Shown here in pieces: positions 10,547 through 19,866 of a DNA stretch of 64,000 nt (positions are counted from its first letter, which is position 1; every line of letters begins with the position of its first letter). This DNA comes from Protula sp. h YS-2021 (taxonomy: Eukaryota; Annelida; Polychaeta; Sabellida; Serpulidae). The stretch covers positions 1 to 64,000 of the forward strand of contig CATKHT010000100.1 of NCBI GenBank assembly GCA_949752745.1, written 5' to 3'. The notes under the pieces were generated by a model. That model did not search any database. It was not told where the DNA came from and saw nothing but the letters and a program-made list of their open reading frames with translations. A program made the translations under genes and the position numbers.

Positions 10547-13500
10547 ATGGCACCAGTCTACTGTCATGATTGTGATATAACATTTCCATCTCTGGAATTG
10601 TTCGTGACACACACATGCAAACCAGCTAGGATGAAACGTGCTCACGAAGAGCTTGTTGAGCAGATTGAAGCCAAGAGACGAAAGACGGTACAAGATGGTG
10701 TTGAAAGACCTGATCCAGTCCTCTGCTGTAAATGCGCCAAGATATTTTCATCTTTGGATGCATTTGAGACACATGCATGTGCTGAGATGGAAAATGTGTC
10801 TCATGAAGAACAAAGAAAGAAAGAGACAGGACAAATAGGCAGAGGCAGAAGAGTGAGTCTTGGTGAAAACGCACAGGAAAGACGGTTTGAGCCTGAAGAT
10901 GGATCGGATTTGCTACTTGAAATGCGACAACAAGAGAATAGAATCAAGAGACATTTGCTAGAGACGTTAAACCGTGGCATGAAATGGTACATTGTGGTAC
11001 ATGCACGCTTCAAGAAAATGACACCAAATGTTGAAGGCGTGATGGTAGAACAAGTGGATAATGCCTTCATCAGTAGTCCAACGTATGCAGCATACAATCC
11101 AACGGATATTGAGAAGGACTTGCCAGAAGCCTATAAAGAATTGTTTACCAGGTTTGATGAACATGAGCGACAAGGCTCTGGCTGGGTGTTGGATAACATA
11201 TTATTCATTTAAGTGCATACAGCGACGTCAGCGCCACTGGAAGCAAGCAGTTTTATCCCACTACCGAAGAAAGTACAGAGTACAAAGGCGGTGTTAAACA
11301 TTCAGAATAAAGACAACAAGTGCTTCTTATGGTCTGTATTGGCTCACCTTCACCCTTCAACAAATGTAAACCCAGAGCGTGTACATCAATACAAGCTATT
11401 TGAGAACGAATTGAAGGTGGAAGGCATGACATTTCCAACACCGATTACAGACATTCCAAAGTTTGAAAAGGAGAATGATGTGTCCATTAACGTGTTTGGA
11501 TATGAACATGATGTCGTTGTTCCCATACAACTCAGTCGAAACACCAGCGCCAACAGCGCCAGAGAAATCAACTTGCTTTTGATTAGCAATGACAAGACAA
11601 GACATTACTGCCTCATCAAGAATTTCAGCAGACTGATGGCTTATCGATCAAAGTATAATGGTGCAACTTTTTATTGTTTCAACTGTCTTCATGGGTTTAT
11701 GCGACAAGATCTTTTAGACAAGCATCGTGAAGTGTGTGGCAAGCATGGTGCACAACGTTTATCATTCCCCAAGGAACCTTTCATCAAGTTCAAGAATGTA
11801 GCCAAACAACAGCGAGCGCCGTTTGTCATTTATGCAGACTTTGAATGTTTCACGAAAAAGCATGAAGGAGACAAGTATCAACATCATCGTCCAAACAGCT
11901 TTGCCTACGTGGTTCTCAGCCAGTATGATACACGTGCTCCAGTCGTATATCGAGGCGATAATGCTGTGAAAGTCTTTTTAGACCATATGGTATATGAACG
12001 TGATCGTATTGTGCATGGTCTACAGCAGAAAAAGAAAATGGTCATGACTCATGAAGATGAAGAGCATTATAAGAACGCCACAGATTGCTACATTTGTCAT
12101 GAGCCTCTAGGAGCAGATCGTGTGAGAGATCATGATCATATCAATGGCAAATACCGCGGAGCTGCACATAATGAATGCAATTTACAATTTCGATTTCGAA
12201 AAGATCAGCAGGATGTTGAAGATTCTTTCATCATTCCTGTGTTTTTCCACAATTTACGAGGCTATGACAGTCATTTGATCATGGAAGAAATTGGAAAGTT
12301 CAAAAACGAAAGGATTACAGTCATTCCCAACACCGTTGAGAAATATATTGCATTCACCATGAGCAATCTGAAATTTACAGACAGCTTTCAGTTCATGAGT
12401 ACTTCTCTACAGAAGTTGGTCTCCAACCTGGCAGCAGAAGGGAAAGACAACTTTTATCACATGACGTCACACATTCACGATAGCGACCAACAAGAGTTAC
12501 TGTTGAGAAAGGGAGTGTACCCTTATGATTACGTGGATGAGCCATCCAAGTTTGCTGAAACACAACTGCCGTCCAAGGACAAGTTTTACAGTCTACTCAG
12601 TGAAGAAGACATTAGCGATGAGGATTATGCGCATGCGCAGAAGGTGTGGGAGACATTCCACTGTACTACATTTGGCGAATACCATGACTTGTACCTGAAA
12701 TCAGATGTGTTGCTGCTGGCTGACGTGTTTGAAAACTTTCGTCACGTATGTCTCAACACGTATGAATTGGATCCTGCTCACTACTATACAGCGCCAGGAC
12801 TGTCGTGGGATGCCATGTTGAAAGCGACAAAGGTGAAATTGGAATTGATCAACGACATTGACATGTACCAAATGGTTGAACAAGGTTTACGTGGAGGAAT
12901 ATCTGTCATCACACACAAGTATGCGAAAGCAAATAACCCCTACGTAGCAGATTACGATCCCTTGAAACCAACCAACTACTTGACTTACCTGGATGCAAAC
13001 AACTTGTATGGCTGGGCTATGTCGCAAAGCATGCCGGAAAGTGGATTTATGTGGGTGAGCGAGCCAGAATCCATTGACTTTATGGATGTGGATGAAGATG
13101 ACGAGATTGGATACATTTTAGAAGTGGATTTGGAATACCCATATTCAATCCATGATCATCATAATCACTATCCAGTGGCTCCAGAACGGAAATGTGTGAA
13201 GGTGGGAGAATTGTCAAAACATAGTCAGAAGCTGCGGAAAGATCTAAACATGAAAGGCAAACCTAGTGAAAAGCTCATTCCCAACTTATGCGACAAGAAG
13301 AAATATGTGCTTCATTATAGAAATTTACAGCAATATGTCTCACTGGGATTGAAAGTCACGAAGGTGCATCGTGCCATCATGTTTGCACAGAGCAAATGGT
13401 TGGCAAAATACATCTCCTTGAACACGGAAAAGAGAAAGTTGGCCAAGAACCCGTTTGAGAAAGACTTTTTCAAACTGATGAACAACTCTGTGTTTGGCAA

Positions 13501-14233
13501 AACCATGGAAAATGTAAGAAAGCGCATGAATGTGGAACTTGTTCACCAGGAAAAGCGGTTCAAGAAACTTGTAGCCAAACCTTCCTTCCACAAATTTAGA
13601 ATTTTCAACGAAGATTTGACCGCGGTACATTTACGCAAAGTGGATCTGCTTCTGGATAAACCCATTCAAGTTGGGTTCACCATTCTCGACCTCAGCAAGG
13701 TGCTCATGTTCCACTTTCATTACAACTACATCATGACCAAGTATCCCAACGCCAAACTCTTGTTCAGCGACACCGACAGTCTATGTTATGACATAGAAAC
13801 GGAAGATATATACAAAGACATGCAGGAAGATGCTGACTTGTTCGACACAAGTGACTATCCGCCAGATCATTTCCTACATTCCAACGTGAACAAGAAAGTG
13901 CTTGGGAAAATGAAAGATGAGACGGCGGGCATTCCCATTGAAGAGTTTGTTGGACTTCGACCGAAAATGTATAGTATGATGTATGGTGGGAAAGAAAAAC
14001 GTACGGCCAAAGGCATCACTCGCGCGTGTCAAAGACGGATGAAACATCAGCAGTATAGAGACAGTTTGTTCAACCAAACGCAAACGATGACTACAGGACA
14101 CATCATTCGAAGTCATAACCACCAGATCTTCTCGGAGAAGTTGAGGAAAGTGGCTCTCTCTCCCTTTGATGACAAGCGATATGTGATGAGTGATGGCTAT
14201 TCCACTTTGGCGCATGGGCATTACAGTATATAA
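10547..14233 (+). pseudogene. polB: Family B DNA polymerase (pPolB), interrupted by one nonsense codon
   Basis: Protein-primed family B polymerase that would copy the element's linear DNA. Residue numbers run from the ATG at 10547. Two C2HC-type zinc fingers lie near residues 5-25 and about 60-80, and a third near 375-400. Exonuclease motif YADFE is at about 429-433, HNxxGYD at about 569-574, YLKSD at about 716-720. Polymerase motif A (DANNLYG) is near 815, motif B (NNSVFGKT) near 978, motif C (SDTDS) near 1074 and KMY near 1140. Between the first two exonuclease motifs is CYIC...DHDHINGKYRG...ECN, an endonuclease VII-like HNH pattern. An in-frame TAA at 11210-11212 replaces the glutamate codon found in element 2, with no ATG soon after it. 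The frame is otherwise open, so the lesion looks recent and should inactivate the gene. Confidence 0.93.
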
Positions 14234-14288
14234 GGGGGAGACACTTCAACTTGAGAGTTAGTTGTGGTGTGAACACTGAAGCGTCAAC

Positions 14289-14642
14289 ATGAATCGGAAA
14301 AGATCTGCACCAACGGATATGGATACTCTTGCTGATACAGTCAAAGACATGAAAGTGAAACATCCTGATACTACCATTAAGAAATTAAAAGTGGAGACGA
14401 CGGTACCAACACCACAGTCGTGGGATGGAATGCTTTCTCTAGGCAATGGAAAGTATATCAAGATTATGAAACAAAGTAATGAAGGCGTGGTAAACATTCG
14501 CAAATACCTCAGAGATGAGGGGACTGGAAAAAACCGTCCAACGAAAAAGGGTATCTTGCTGACAATACCTGAATGGAAAATGCTGAAGAAGCAGGTGAAA
14601 GAAGTGGATAAAAGGCTTCGCAGACAAGACGACAAGTCATAA
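14289..14642 (+). CDS. PC4/Sub1-like single-stranded DNA-binding protein
   Basis: 117 residues. The C-terminal half (about 50-115) matches the PC4 (transcription coactivator p15) pattern: GKYIKI, then NIRKYLRDEGTG, then KKGILLTIPEWKMLKKQV and VD. PC4 domains bind single-stranded DNA through a curved beta sheet. The N-terminal 45 residues are basic and polar (MNRKRS...) and probably disordered. In a protein-primed element the likely job is coating displaced strands or helping transcription. It starts 55 bases after polB and is followed 12 bases later by a related frame. The element 2 copy is frameshifted. The PC4 assignment is by motif only, without a search, but the match extends over the whole domain. 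Confidence 0.8.
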   Translation: MNRKRSAPTDMDTLADTVKDMKVKHPDTTIKKLKVETTVPTPQSWDGMLSLGNGKYIKIMKQSNEGVVNIRKYLRDEGTGKNRPTKKGILLTIPEWKMLKKQVKEVDKRLRRQDDKS

Positions 14643-14654
14643 CAAGGTAAAAAC

Positions 14655-15026
14655 ATGAATGCACTCATGCTGAACGGTGGTGTTTACCTTACTGTCAATG
14701 AGAGGAATGAAGTGATACTAGATTCTAAGACAAGTTATCATCGGTTTAAACCTGAAGTGTGGAAAGACTTTAAAAACATACCACTTGAACATGGGTTTAA
14801 ACGTAGACTTGAAAATAAAGTGGAAGTGACGGTGGCTGAATATGATTCTAACATACGTGTAGAAATCTGTAGAAATCTTTTACAGGATTATCCAGAGGAT
14901 TATAAGGGAGTTGTGCCAGATACACCATATACAGATTTGATCATCTTTGATATCAAGAACTGGCGCGCAGTCTTACGATTCCTAGAAGTGATACAACATC
15001 CACTCTTCGCCATCTTGCGAGCATAA
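14655..15026 (+). CDS. Putative PC4-fold relative (123 residues)
   Basis: No family recognised at first sight. The second half (about 52-116) has the layout of the PC4-like neighbour: VEVTVAEY, then IRVEI, then a strand TDLIIFDI followed by NWRAVLRFLEVI, where PC4 has a strand, then W and a helix. The first half (VYLTVNERNEVIL...PEVWKDFKNI) may be a shortened copy of the same unit. It lies between the PC4-like gene and another similar frame, in the same direction and with short gaps, so they probably form one transcription unit. The element 2 copy has a one-base deletion. Alternatives are an unrelated small beta/alpha protein. The relation is inferred from pattern, not from a computed alignment. 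Confidence 0.6.
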   Translation: MNALMLNGGVYLTVNERNEVILDSKTSYHRFKPEVWKDFKNIPLEHGFKRRLENKVEVTVAEYDSNIRVEICRNLLQDYPEDYKGVVPDTPYTDLIIFDIKNWRAVLRFLEVIQHPLFAILRA

Positions 15027-15084
15027 AAAAAAACGTCTTTGCAGACAAGGAGACAGCTCATAGTTCATCTGACTGTTGAACGAG

Positions 15085-15426
15085 ATGGAAGACTTTTTAA
15101 CGGAATATAAACCAATTACGCATGGGTTCTCATATCTGAGAAACGAATATGATGACATTGTGCTAAGACATTTTGGACAGTATCTCGTCCTATCACTTGA
15201 TGACCAATCCGTGTTGAAAGACCATCTAGAGAAGTTCAGGATACCTGGCTTTCTCCTAGCAGTCTCAAATGAATTAGAAGTGCGTGTGACTGAGAACTGC
15301 TTAGACGTGTTTGTACAATTTCGCCAATATGACGAGCTTACAGAAAACTATGACTACATCACCCTCAACACAGTGGAATGGAACGCGTTGTTACAAGCAT
15401 TGGATTGGAAAGAACCTAACGCTTGA
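15085..15426 (+). CDS. Putative PC4-fold relative (113 residues)
   Basis: I chose the ATG at 15085. Its C-terminal half reads ELEVRVTENCLDVFVQFRQY, then YDYITLNTVEWNALLQALD, again the strand-strand-strand-W-helix pattern of the PC4-like protein at 14289. The N-terminal half (YLVLSLDDQSVLKDHLEKF) is compatible with a degenerate first unit. It is intact in element 2 (38221-38562) at the same length, which argues for a real gene. The 3' end overlaps another open frame. Function is unknown; DNA binding is a guess from the neighbourhood. Confidence 0.65.
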   Translation: MEDFLTEYKPITHGFSYLRNEYDDIVLRHFGQYLVLSLDDQSVLKDHLEKFRIPGFLLAVSNELEVRVTENCLDVFVQFRQYDELTENYDYITLNTVEWNALLQALDWKEPNA

Positions 15427-15703
15427 ATTCAAAGAAACAGAAATATGGCTTACACGAGGCACCAAATCCATTGAGCTGACACAACCTATGCGTGTGATGG
15501 ACATTGACTTAGAAGAAGGATATGAACTGAAACTGTCTGAACATGTAACTGTTAAAGTGATAAAGTTTGGTGATGTGTGTTATGTGAGCTTTCATAGCAT
15601 TTACAAACATGGATGTAATGTCTATGATACCTATATCAATTTAGATTCTAATGAATGGTATTCATTGATGAATGTATTGAAAAATGAATGTGTTTGTAAA
15701 TAA
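15329..15703 (+). CDS. Overlapping-frame PC4-fold relative, start uncertain
   Basis: This frame overlaps the end of the 113-residue gene in another frame and continues 277 bases past it. The part after about 15430 carries the family pattern: YELKLSEHVTVKVIKFGDVCYVSFHSIY (split here: YELKLSEHVTVK, VIKFGDV, YVSFHSIY), then TYINLDSNEWYSLMNVL. The element 2 counterpart (38465-38839) keeps the frame through a stretch with many substitutions. Translation could begin at the ATG at 15329, at 15488, by ribosomal frameshifting from the 113-residue frame, or after splicing. The frame ends in TAA overlapping an AATAAA signal. Confidence 0.55.
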   Translation: MTSLQKTMTTSPSTQWNGTRCYKHWIGKNLTLEFKETEIWLTRGTKSIELTQPMRVMDIDLEEGYELKLSEHVTVKVIKFGDVCYVSFHSIYKHGCNVYDTYINLDSNEWYSLMNVLKNECVCK

Positions 15704-15704
15704 A
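15699..15704 (+). terminator. Polyadenylation signal for the rightward genes
   Basis: AATAAA overlaps the stop codon of the last rightward frame. A second AATAAA is at 15972-15977 after the A/T-rich repeat. Confidence 0.5.
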
Positions 15705-15968
15705 AAGTTTGTAAATAGTGTAAATAGACTTTGTAGTTAAGAGTTTGTAGTTAAGAATTTTGTAAATAGTGTAAATAGTGTAAATAAAAGTTTGTAAATA
15801 GTGTAAATAGAATTTGTAGTTAAGAATTTGTAAATAGTGTAAATAGCGTTTGTAGTTAAGAGTTTGTAAATAGTGTTTGTAAACTTTGTAAATAGTGTTT
15901 GTAAACTTTGTAAATAGTGTTTGTAAACTTTGTAAATAGTGTTTGTAGTTAAGAATTTGTAAATAGAA
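15704..15968. repeat. GTAAATAG/TTTGTAAATAG-type repeat at the convergence point
   Basis: Irregular tandem copies of GTTTGTAAATAGTGTAAATA and GTAGTTAAGAATTT. The GTAAATA core resembles a forkhead site, though A/T-rich repeats produce this by chance. It separates the two converging gene sets. Confidence 0.85.
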
Positions 15969-16005
15969 CACAATAAACAAGACAGTTGTTTGAAACTTGA
16001 TTTGT

Positions 16006-16011
16006 TTTATT
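16006..16011 (-). terminator. Polyadenylation signal for the leftward late genes
   Basis: TTTATT on the + strand reads AATAAA on the strand of the protease/capsid genes, about 140 bases past the protease stop. Confidence 0.45.
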
Positions 16012-16012
16012 T

Positions 16013-16152
16013 AACAACAACAACTTAACTAATATAACAACAACAACAACTTAACTAATATAACAACAACAACAACTTAACTAATATAACAACAACAACT
16101 TAACTAATATAACAACAACAACAACTGAACTAATATAACAACAACAACAACA
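16013..16152. repeat. CAACAACAACTTAACTAATATAA repeat, about 5 copies
   Basis: Units of about 23-30 bases combine a CAA run with CTTAACTAATATAA. They lie in the probable 3' untranslated region of the leftward transcript and occur in shorter form in element 2. Confidence 0.9.
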
Positions 16153-16590
16153 TTAATAAAACAATGGTTTATAATGTCTATATACAAAATCCTTTACAAT
16201 AAAATCACCATCCTTTCTTTTTAATATATTCACAATATCAAACATACTCTGACCTCGAGCTCTATGTAATATATAATAGACACAATAAAAACCACATGAC
16301 GATGATATTGGCGTTTGTAATGATATAGAATTATACATATAGTCATTTCTTAAAAACATATCTAAACGATCATCGAGAGGGAACAGTCCATAAGAGTCAA
16401 AATATTCTGCAGGGTCTTTGTCATAATACACTGCCACCCAATGTTCTCCTGGTTCATCTTGATCGTCTGTGTTGATCACATAGGCGCCGCGTTGTAAAGA
16501 CGGTAACTGGTCCATGGCAAACACGCCTTGAAACAAGTCTTTGGTCATGACATCATGACTCAATATGGCATCAATCTGCTTCGTGTTCAT
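16153..16590 (-). CDS. Adenain-like maturation cysteine protease
   Basis: 145 residues. The catalytic series fits the adenovirus protease/Ulp1 fold: His in GEHWVAVYY (about residue 52), Asp in EYFDSYG (about 68), Gln in LQTPISSSCG (about 105) and the nucleophile Cys in SSCGFYCVYY (about 112). Such enzymes cleave capsid and core precursors in maturing particles. It overlaps the major capsid gene by 4 bases (ATGA-type junction), as in many Polintons. The element 2 copy is intact and almost identical. It is somewhat shorter than adenovirus protease, which is usual for these elements. Confidence 0.9.
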   Translation of the reverse strand: MNTKQIDAILSHDVMTKDLFQGVFAMDQLPSLQRGAYVINTDDQDEPGEHWVAVYYDKDPAEYFDSYGLFPLDDRLDMFLRNDYMYNSISLQTPISSSCGFYCVYYILHRARGQSMFDIVNILKRKDGDFIVKDFVYRHYKPLFY

Positions 16591-17960
16591 GACTGGTAGT
16601 CGAATTGGATGCTGCGATTGGCACTGATCTCAATAATGTTGTCAAATTCAGCATAGACAATGACATTGATGGTATGTTGCAAAGCCGTAGCAAAGTTCAT
16701 TTCTAGCCGCAAATTCCCATGCTTGATCAGGGGGAAATGATCATCGCCATCATAATCCGGTGTTAAGTCAAACGAAAATAAAGCATAACCTCTAGGCCAA
16801 TCTTCCCGTTTTATAATGGAACTTTTCTCACCATTCAACCGATCAAACGATTTGTAAAGCGTTTCAAAAGCGTCCAGGTATTTGTTCTGTGTAATGTCAA
16901 GCTTGAGAGGTTTGGATAGAACTGGTTCACCATCCGTGTACAGTTGCATATAGTCCAGATTAAAATGTTTGAAATCATATGGATTCCTCAATACTGATCC
17001 ACCAAAAGCTTCATTATGAACCAGACCAATGACAATACGATTTGGTAATTGACCCAAAAAGATGTTATCTTTCACAAAAGACTGAAATCCTGCTGGAATA
17101 GCCAAGACTTTACATTCTTTTCTAGTGATGATGATCTTGGCAGGACTTTTCATCAATGCATCTGTATGTCCTAACTGAATACCTGGACTCACCCTCACTT
17201 TGCGAATGGTTAAAAATGCCTCTTTCACTTCTACCTTATAGGTATTATCTGCAGCCATCAATACATAGTCATCTTTTTGTCTATGGAAACGCAATTTCAA
17301 ACTGATACCATTCGGAAGATAACGATCCTGCTCAAACAAATCTATCCTTAAACCGCCAGTAAGCATAACATCACGGCTAAGACGTGTATGCAAATAACGA
17401 TGATGTAAGCCATTGTTGCCTTGCTCAGCCAAGTCACCGCCGTCGGCATTGACATGAAACCCGGATACATATTGTTCATGATTAGGTCTTTTCACCTCAT
17501 AGCTATTCATTGACCCAGCAGTATCCTTATACATGAGACGCAAAGAGCGCTCAGAATGTAGACTTTCTTCCGAATCATGGATGAGATGAGAGATAATACT
17601 GGTATAACCATGAGTATTGTTGCTATGCGAAACCAAACGATCATTCAGAAACAATTCAATATTAGACCATAACCCATTAAACACATCATTGATGCAAGAG
17701 ACATTATCATCTACGCCACACGCTGTTCCATCAGCCTTTAGAATGCGACATACAATATGAAGTTTGCTGTTCTTTAAATCCAGATATTCTTCTGTACTCG
17801 CAGGAATGTAGAATTCTATTGGAGCGCCTTCTCTAATGCTTGTAAGTGGTTGATAGTCAACATTATAACTTTTCTCTACAGCAGTTTGCGTTGGTGGTAC
17901 GTGAAACCATTCCAATGGAGAAAGACTACATTCACACGAATGATTATGAATGAGAGACAT
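16587..17960 (-). CDS. Major capsid protein, double jelly-roll
   Basis: 457 residues. The size, place between protease and small core-like genes, and N-terminal features (LEWFHVPPTQTAVEKSYNVD, then GAPIEFYIPAS) fit Polinton/adintovirus hexon-like major capsid proteins. Their two jelly-roll domains form the trimeric capsomers of an icosahedral shell. Motifs such as FNGLWSNIELFLND and NGISLKLRFHRQKDDYVLM suit the strand-rich first domain; YALFSFDLTPDYDG and GNLRLEMNFATAL lie near the C terminus, where NVIVYAEFDNIIEI closes the barrel. The reading frame is intact in element 1, whereas element 2 has a nonsense codon. The assignment rests on pattern and gene order rather than a computed match. Confidence 0.88.
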   Translation of the reverse strand: MSLIHNHSCECSLSPLEWFHVPPTQTAVEKSYNVDYQPLTSIREGAPIEFYIPASTEEYLDLKNSKLHIVCRILKADGTACGVDDNVSCINDVFNGLWSNIELFLNDRLVSHSNNTHGYTSIISHLIHDSEESLHSERSLRLMYKDTAGSMNSYEVKRPNHEQYVSGFHVNADGGDLAEQGNNGLHHRYLHTRLSRDVMLTGGLRIDLFEQDRYLPNGISLKLRFHRQKDDYVLMAADNTYKVEVKEAFLTIRKVRVSPGIQLGHTDALMKSPAKIIITRKECKVLAIPAGFQSFVKDNIFLGQLPNRIVIGLVHNEAFGGSVLRNPYDFKHFNLDYMQLYTDGEPVLSKPLKLDITQNKYLDAFETLYKSFDRLNGEKSSIIKREDWPRGYALFSFDLTPDYDGDDHFPLIKHGNLRLEMNFATALQHTINVIVYAEFDNIIEISANRSIQFDYQS

Positions 17961-17970
17961 TTTTTTTTCT

Positions 17971-18312
17971 TTAAAAAATATCTTTGCGATATTTTGATGT
18001 TATCCGTCTGGCTGTTTTTCGTCTTCTGGCACGTTTCGTCGGTTGCATACGCTTTTGTTCACCAAACACACGTTCTGCTACTCGACCCGTCACATCTTTC
18101 GCGACATTCTTTGCAGCCTTCTTAAGATGTGGTGCAACGATCTTAGCCCCAGCCTTAAGTAGTGGAATAGCTTTGCGAGCCAATGATCCCAGTATTGAAC
18201 CAATACCATCGCCATACTGGATTCGCGCTCCTTTGAATCCTGGTAATTCCCCGCCCACTTGACGAAGAAAATGGTTGCGATATGCAGACGGATCGTGTGT
18301 ATAAGCTTTCAT
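17971..18312 (-). CDS. pVI/pX-like core or membrane-active virion protein
   Basis: 113 residues, strongly basic. It begins with a polar leader, then GGELPGFKG and YGDGIGSILGSLARKAIPLL, a glycine-led amphipathic helix, then KKAAKNVAKDVTGRVAERV, and ends with an Arg/Lys-rich tail (TKRARRRKTARR). This layout resembles adenovirus pVI/pX-type proteins, which are cut by the viral protease, break membranes and bind DNA. The GG and GDG sites would be plausible protease sites but do not fit the adenain consensus exactly. It overlaps the penton-like gene by 4 bases and precedes the major capsid gene by 10 bases. Intact in element 2. The exact family name is uncertain. Confidence 0.7.
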   Translation of the reverse strand: MKAYTHDPSAYRNHFLRQVGGELPGFKGARIQYGDGIGSILGSLARKAIPLLKAGAKIVAPHLKKAAKNVAKDVTGRVAERVFGEQKRMQPTKRARRRKTARRITSKYRKDIF

Positions 18313-19070
18313 ATTGCTTTTGGTCGAAAATGAAGTTTACAGATCACCTTTCCAGTTTGAAATGGAACATTATAGCCTGTGTCGTCCTTAATATTCATTT
18401 CTATCACGTCAAATTTGGACGTGTTTACAGGAACATAATGCGGTTCGCCGTACGTTTTCATGATAATGTCACCATCATGGCCTTGTATGCCAACAGAACG
18501 TAGTAACGGCACATAATAATCACCAACAACTTGTGGTTCACAAATGCTACAATACACATACAGTGTATAAAATCCCTGTTTCACATCCGCTTTATGTTCA
18601 GCTGTACATGTTTCAGTATACCATTGCTCTGGGATAAATCCTAAAATCTCAGCCAATCCAGCGGAAAAGGACACTTCAAAACCATAATTTAGAAATAGAA
18701 ACACACGTCGTCTGATTTTATCATACTTTATCCGAATAGCTTCTTTAAGATCATCTTTCATAGAATGAGTTGCTTCTTCATTCACTGCCTGACATATTTC
18801 TTGTATGGATCTATAATAACCATAGGGAATATTGATAGTGTCAAGTGTCTCTGTCAGTGGTTGTTGTTGATACTGAATAGAATAGTCCATGTCATGTCTC
18901 ATCGTTGTCCATGTATGTGGATATTGAATTTCAGCTAAAGCCACTTCATATTTTCCATTCAGATAGATGGTTCGAGGCATACGAATTTGATAATTCGAAG
19001 CCTTGTTGTTGGGATAATAGTTCATACTCGCATTGCTAGGCAAAGTGATGTAAAAGCTTGTCGACTCCAT
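18309..19070 (-). CDS. Penton-like minor capsid protein
   Basis: 253 residues. The start MESTSFYITLPSNASMNYYP, then NYQIRMPRTIYLNGKYEVAL and EIQYPHTW, is characteristic of Polinton minor capsid proteins with a single jelly-roll, which form the pentameric vertices. Further features include IPYGYYRSIQEICQAVN, RRVFLFLNYG, a LAEILGFIP segment, and a Cys-containing YVYCSICEPQVVGD. The capsid set is complete in element 1. The element 2 copy is frameshifted in the middle. Confidence 0.88.
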   Translation of the reverse strand: MESTSFYITLPSNASMNYYPNNKASNYQIRMPRTIYLNGKYEVALAEIQYPHTWTTMRHDMDYSIQYQQQPLTETLDTINIPYGYYRSIQEICQAVNEEATHSMKDDLKEAIRIKYDKIRRRVFLFLNYGFEVSFSAGLAEILGFIPEQWYTETCTAEHKADVKQGFYTLYVYCSICEPQVVGDYYVPLLRSVGIQGHDGDIIMKTYGEPHYVPVNTSKFDVIEMNIKDDTGYNVPFQTGKVICKLHFRPKAI

Positions 19071-19081
19071 GATGGTGGGAA

Positions 19082-19303
19082 CTAAATGGTATAGGTGCGT
19101 TGACGTTGTCTATATACTTCACGATAGCGCGCGCCATTCGACCAAGTATGCAAATGGTCTTTTACATCATGATGATGATCTAGATGATCTATGACTTCTC
19201 CTTCACAACAAGCAATTGTACATCTGATCTTCACAGGAATAGTTGGTTTATCTTCCTCACAACAACAACATAGCTCTTTCAGCCATGTTAAAAATTTTCC
19301 CAT
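19082..19303 (-). CDS. Small Cys/His-rich protein with lipidation-type N terminus
   Basis: 73 residues. It begins MGKFLTWLKELCCCC. Gly at position 2 with Thr at 6 fits the N-myristoylation rule and the adjacent Cys run could be palmitoylated, so membrane attachment is likely. The middle has further Cys pairs and a LDHHHDVKDHLH stretch that may bind metal; the end is basic and Tyr-rich. Element 2 keeps the leader (CCC instead of CCCC) in an otherwise diverged 69-residue copy, which supports constraint on this part. It overlaps the next gene upstream by 16 bases. No known family recognised. Confidence 0.65.
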   Translation of the reverse strand: MGKFLTWLKELCCCCEEDKPTIPVKIRCTIACCEGEVIDHLDHHHDVKDHLHTWSNGARYREVYRQRQRTYTI

Positions 19304-19866
19304 CCTTCAGGAAACCGTCTTTGTTGACGTTGTTTCATTTCTGTTGTAATGTCGTCACGAGTGGTCTTTTTACTAAACATTGTTTTTGGAATATTAGCAT
19401 CAACAATTTCCTGGATAAACGGATGCCAGCCATGCGGTGGTATGGCTCGTTCTTTTCTTCTTGTCGCCACCAATGCTTCTTTCATCAAATCAACCATGTT
19501 GGAATTTGCTATAATATCGCCCGTTTTCAACACAAGTTCATTCTTCTCTGACCATGTCGTACCATATTTCTTCAGTTCTGCTAAAAGTTGTGTTACTTTT
19601 CCATGATAGATAGGTTGAAAATGACTTAAAAATAACTTTTCTGGCTTTTCAGGTGGTGATGATGATGAGGGCTTTTGCTGCCTAGACTGACTTGTTCGTA
19701 AATGACGACCAAGAAGTTGAGATATTTCTATAGCCTTTTCACGTGTTCGTTTCCCACGTAAAAGTTTATTCACTTTCGTTTTGATTTCACCATCTTTACC
19801 CTTCTTTTCTAGCAACATTTTATATTCATATTCAGGAATGAGGACCATTTTCATCGTATGTTTCAT
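19288..19866 (-). CDS. Polinton conserved protein, MVLIPEYEYKMLL type (192 residues)
   Basis: Proteins starting like this (MVLIPEYEYKMLLEKK) recur next to the packaging ATPase in Polintons, with no known activity. The N-terminal part is basic and helical (KTKVNKLLRGKRTREKAIE), a Ser/Pro linker with SSSSPPEKP follows near residues 67-77, and the C-terminal half has GWHPFIQEIVDANIPKTMFSKKT. A structural or packaging role is a guess from position. It starts where the upstream small hydrophobic gene would originally have ended (4-base overlap), suggesting coupled translation. In element 2 the gene lies in a triplicated segment. Confidence 0.65.
   Translation of the reverse strand: MKHTMKMVLIPEYEYKMLLEKKGKDGEIKTKVNKLLRGKRTREKAIEISQLLGRHLRTSQSRQQKPSSSSPPEKPEKLFLSHFQPIYHGKVTQLLAELKKYGTTWSEKNELVLKTGDIIANSNMVDLMKEALVATRRKERAIPPHGWHPFIQEIVDANIPKTMFSKKTTRDDITTEMKQRQQRRFPEGWENF

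Noticed and set aside
11210..11212. Programmed readthrough of the polB TAA
   Set aside because: Element 2 has GAA here and I see no readthrough context; a simple G to T mutation explains it.
10626..14363. Antisense frames within polB (both elements)
   Set aside because: They are short shadows of the coding strand with no motifs of their own.
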